The notes beneath the pieces are model-generated. The model had not been told where the DNA came from. It worked only from the letters and a program-made list of their open reading frames with translations, and made no database searches. The position numbers and the translations under genes were made by a program. Of a stretch of 64,000 nucleotides of DNA, positions 61,589 through 64,000 are shown piece after piece (within the stretch, counting starts at the first letter, position 1; each line of letters opens with the position of its first letter). Source of the DNA: Chitinophaga pinensis. GTDB taxonomy: Bacteria > Bacteroidota > Bacteroidia > Chitinophagales > CAIOSU01. The stretch spans positions 124,001-188,000 of the forward strand of contig CAMDKI010000007.1 in assembly GCA_945901065.1 (NCBI GenBank), written 5' to 3'.

Positions 61589-62437
61589 ATGAGCACGCGG
61601 GAGTTTTCGTGGAAAACCATTGATGGCCTAAAAATATATGGCAAGTATTGGTCGCCAGATAATGGCATTAAAGGAGTTGTATGCCTTGTTCATGGCATGG
61701 GTGAGCATATTAACCGCTACGAGCATGTTGCCGAAATGCTTACCGACCATGGTTATGCCCTAATTGGCTACGATCACCGCGGCCACGGGCAAAGCGAAGG
61801 GCAACGGGGTCATACTCCCTCTTACGACTATTTATTAAACTCAGTGGATGACTTACTGAGTAAAGCACAAGAGTATTTTCCGGAAATACCCCAAATACTT
61901 TATGGCCATAGTATGGGCGGTGGCTTGGTACTTAACTATGCTTTGCAGTGGCAGCCACAAATAGCAGGCGTTATAGCCTCATCGCCTTGGTTGAAGCTAG
62001 CATTTGAGCCGCCCAAAGCATTGGTAACCCTGGCCAAAGTGGTTAATAAGGTTTTGCCTAGTTTTAGCCAAAGCACTAAGCTGGATGCTAAAGCCATTTC
62101 GCGAGACCAAGCCGTGGTGAAAGCCTATGAAGACGACCCACTAGTGCATGATAAAATAAGCAGTGGGTTCTACCTCTCTACATATCAGGCAGGCCTTTGG
62201 GCCCTGGACCATGCCGATGAATTGCATTTACCTTTACTACTGTTTCATGGAACCGAAGACCAGCTAACTTCGTATGAAGCTAGCAAGGAATTTGCCAAGA
62301 AAGCAGGCGATTTAGTTACCTTCCGCTTGTTTAATGGTGCCTATCATGAAATACACAACGACCTATGCAAACAAGAATTGTTTGATTTGATGATAAACTG
62401 GTTGGACTCCAGAGTAGGTAACGAAGAAGAGGAGTAA
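61589..62437 (+). CDS. Alpha/beta hydrolase, monoacylglycerol lipase-like
   Basis: 282 residues. Oxyanion region VHGMGEHINRY (34-44), DHRGHGQSEG (62-71), nucleophile elbow GHSMGG with S108, acid D224 in FHGTEDQLT and catalytic H253 in NGAYHEIHND. These are the hallmarks of monoacylglycerol lipase and lysophospholipase L2-type serine hydrolases. No signal peptide, so cytoplasmic. The exonuclease gene follows about 19 bases downstream and is probably co-transcribed. Confidence 0.9.
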   Translation: MSTREFSWKTIDGLKIYGKYWSPDNGIKGVVCLVHGMGEHINRYEHVAEMLTDHGYALIGYDHRGHGQSEGQRGHTPSYDYLLNSVDDLLSKAQEYFPEIPQILYGHSMGGGLVLNYALQWQPQIAGVIASSPWLKLAFEPPKALVTLAKVVNKVLPSFSQSTKLDAKAISRDQAVVKAYEDDPLVHDKISSGFYLSTYQAGLWALDHADELHLPLLLFHGTEDQLTSYEASKEFAKKAGDLVTFRLFNGAYHEIHNDLCKQELFDLMINWLDSRVGNEEEE

Positions 62438-62456
62438 GCCAATCGGCTACGTGATT

Positions 62457-63797
62457 ATGTTTGCTATAATAGATACAGAAACTACGGGCGGTAATCCTGC
62501 CAAAGATAAAGTGATGGAAATTGCCATCATTGTGCACGACGGAACTCGAGTGGTGGAGGAATTTTCTACCCTTATCAACCCAAAAGTGCCCATTGCGCCA
62601 TTTATCAAAAAACTTACGGGCATAAATGATGCGATGGTGAAAAACTCCCCAACATTTGAGGAGGTAGCCGAGCGAATATTGGAAATGACCAAGGGCCGCA
62701 TTTTTGTAGCCCACAACGTAAGCTTCGATTATGGAGTGCTGCGCAACGAGTTTAGGCGCATGGGCGTGAGGTTCGACCGCAAACAACTGTGTACCGTAAA
62801 ATTTAGCCGCAGGGTGTTGCCTGGTTGCCAAAGTTATAGCCTAGGCAAGCTTTGCCGCGAGATAGGCATCAACCTAGAAGGGCGGCACCGCGCATACGGC
62901 GATGCGGCTGCCACTGCCGAGTTGTTTACGCGCTTGTTGCATGAAGATAAAGACAAGGTGCTGCACAATATGCTGGAGTTGGAGTTGACTGGGCTAGAAG
63001 AGGTGCCTAACCTTAACTTTGAGATTGTGGAAGACTTACCGGAAGATACAGGTGTGTTTACGCTGCATGACAAGGATGGCAAGGTGCTTTACCTTGGCAA
63101 AGGGCGCAACCTGCGCAAGCGCATAGTTGAGCTGCTCACCAAAGATTTGGCCGACCATAAGTATAGTGCTTTGCGAAGTGCCATTGCCGATATATCGTAT
63201 GACGTAACGGGTAGCGAGCTAGTAGCGCAATTGATTGAAACGGAAGAGGTAATAAGGCAACAACCCATTTACAACCCTGCACAGCGCCGCCGAAACTACA
63301 GGTATGGGGTATATCATTTTACCGATGACTACGGCTACGTGAACCTTCATGTAGATGCTATTGCCAACCGCAGCGAAGAGCGTCCGTTGGTAGAGTTTAC
63401 TACCCGTAAAAGCGCTGTAGCGGTACTAAAGCGCATGGTTAGCCGCAATGGCTTGTATAGCGCACTGTGTGGTTTTATTGAAAACGGCGAAAGTAAATTG
63501 CCCGACATTCCGCCAGTGTTGTACAACAACAAGCTGAACCGGTTGCTGAGCAAATACCAATACAATAACCCCAATTTCTTTATTGTTGGCGAAGGCCGCT
63601 CGCACCACGAACAAAGCATTGTTTGGATAGAGAACCACCGCTTTATGGGTATTGGCTACTTTGAGCCGGAGTACATTGAAAATGATGTAGACTCGCTTAA
63701 AGAAGCCGTAAACCGCAAGCCCGATACCCCAGATGCCCACCGCATCATCCGCAATTGGATGGGCCGCAAAAACCAGGACACGGTGATTGTGTACTAG
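62457..63797 (+). CDS. DEDDh 3'-5' exonuclease fused to a GIY-YIG-like domain
   Basis: 446 residues from ATG 62457 (GTG at 62451 possible). N-terminal DnaQ-type exonuclease (1-170): IIDTETTGG with D6 and E8, HNVSFDYGVLRNEF and HRAYGDAAATAEL for the remaining ligands. Middle domain at about 200-280 is GIY-YIG/UvrC-like, with GVFTLHDKDGKVLYLGKG in place of GIY/YIG, then a C-terminal half shared with similar Bacteroidota fusions. It may act in DNA repair (UvrC- or Cho-like incision plus resection). The relaxed first motif leaves nuclease activity of the second domain uncertain. Confidence 0.88.
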   Translation: MFAIIDTETTGGNPAKDKVMEIAIIVHDGTRVVEEFSTLINPKVPIAPFIKKLTGINDAMVKNSPTFEEVAERILEMTKGRIFVAHNVSFDYGVLRNEFRRMGVRFDRKQLCTVKFSRRVLPGCQSYSLGKLCREIGINLEGRHRAYGDAAATAELFTRLLHEDKDKVLHNMLELELTGLEEVPNLNFEIVEDLPEDTGVFTLHDKDGKVLYLGKGRNLRKRIVELLTKDLADHKYSALRSAIADISYDVTGSELVAQLIETEEVIRQQPIYNPAQRRRNYRYGVYHFTDDYGYVNLHVDAIANRSEERPLVEFTTRKSAVAVLKRMVSRNGLYSALCGFIENGESKLPDIPPVLYNNKLNRLLSKYQYNNPNFFIVGEGRSHHEQSIVWIENHRFMGIGYFEPEYIENDVDSLKEAVNRKPDTPDAHRIIRNWMGRKNQDTVIVY

Positions 63798-63818
63798 TAT
63801 ATAGCACATAACTCGCTT

Positions 63819-63860
63819 CCCTCCTTGGCTCGGCTTTTTTGAGCGATTGGGAAAGGAGGG
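63819..63860. repeat. Inverted repeat with 8-base stem, probably a dispersed palindromic element
   Basis: CCCTCCTT (63819-63826) pairs with AAGGAGGG (63853-63860); within the loop GCTC (63828-63831) can pair with GAGC (63841-63844) around a T-run. The G-rich continuation GGTAGGGGGAGGTT is typical of palindromic repeats scattered between genes in some Bacteroidota. It lies 22 bases after the exonuclease stop and could also act as a terminator. Confidence 0.4.
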
Positions 63861-64000
63861 GGTAGGGGGAGGTTAGCACGCAACATGGTACCACACTATC
63901 TGACCTTTGCTTCTATTGGAGTAACAACCGATTTTCGACAAGAGAAGCCCGCCATATTTACAATTTTCCCTATCTTGCCCTATCGATATTTGCCAAACAT
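63861..64000. other. Intergenic end of the window
   Basis: No gene can be supported. One frame from ATG 63885 stays open to the window edge but shows no family features. The last bases (CTATCTTGCC, CGATATTTGCC) resemble imperfect -7 boxes and may lead into a gene just beyond. Confidence 0.3.

Noticed and set aside
62331..62831. 166-codon minus-strand frame spanning the lipase/exonuclease junction
   Set aside because: Crosses two well-supported genes and is not protein-like (His- and Asn-rich, no motif).
63885..64000. Open frame running off the right edge
   Set aside because: About 38 codons with no recognisable features and located just after a repeat; chance openness is likely.

Overview
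The window reads as one contiguous piece of a Bacteroidota chromosome. Reasons: three exported proteins end in a type IX secretion (T9SS) sorting domain (YPNP...G motif and a final KGFYVAQL-like strand); several gene starts are preceded by the Bacteroidota -7 box TAnnTTTG, twice with a TTG -33 box 19-20 bases upstream; strong Shine-Dalgarno sequences are absent; and the gcvH-vanZ pair, DUF4286, CRTAC1-like FG-GAP lipoproteins and vanadium-haloperoxidase-like proteins are typical of the phylum. I saw no rRNA, tRNA, CRISPR array, transposase or phage gene. Genus cannot be set from sequence alone.

Bases 1 to about 52,230 form an unusually large surface-glycan or glycolipid locus. It holds nine large multi-pass membrane proteins: five clear paralogs with a DEGxY loop motif and a shared C-terminal domain, two paralogs with a D(S/T)WxY motif, and a divergent pair of a third type. 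Most look like GT-C fold, polyprenyl-phosphate-sugar dependent glycosyltransferases. Five small GT2 glycosyltransferases could make or feed their donors. Sugar genes include two Gfo/Idh oxidoreductases, two DegT aminotransferases, a GNAT acyltransferase, a CDP-glucose branch (RfbF, RfbG, RmlC-like cupin, reductase) and two further NAD(P)-dependent SDRs. Four radical SAM enzymes are present, three with N-terminal B12-binding-type domains and one with an N-terminal twitch domain. Two tandem membrane-anchored SGNH proteins and an HTTM-type membrane protein complete the set. No Wzx flippase, Wzy polymerase, ABC exporter or initiating sugar-phosphate transferase was recognised.

Interleaved with this are candidate secreted or cell-surface proteins: two arylsulfotransferase-like beta-propellers with T9SS tails (a third lies at 56.5 kb), two FG-GAP/ASPIC lipoproteins and a vanadium-haloperoxidase-like protein. 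The strand changes often, neighbouring genes commonly overlap by 1-19 bases, and convergent pairs share stop-codon bases. This suggests a dense, mosaic locus built by duplication and shuffling.

From about 52.4 kb the window returns to ordinary chromosome: gcvH and vanZ followed by a TonB-C-like relic, a TPR protein, DUF4286, a Psd-like protein, the third T9SS sulfotransferase-like protein, a fatty-acid desaturase, a small acidic protein, an endonuclease/exonuclease/phosphatase, a monoacylglycerol-lipase-like hydrolase and an exonuclease/GIY-YIG fusion.

Working model (inference): GT2 enzymes load sugars onto polyprenyl phosphate, the GT-C proteins transfer them outside the inner membrane, and the aminotransferase, oxidoreductase, acyltransferase and radical SAM enzymes make unusual sugars or modify the lipid. 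The T9SS-tailed proteins may be displayed with, or attached to, the product.
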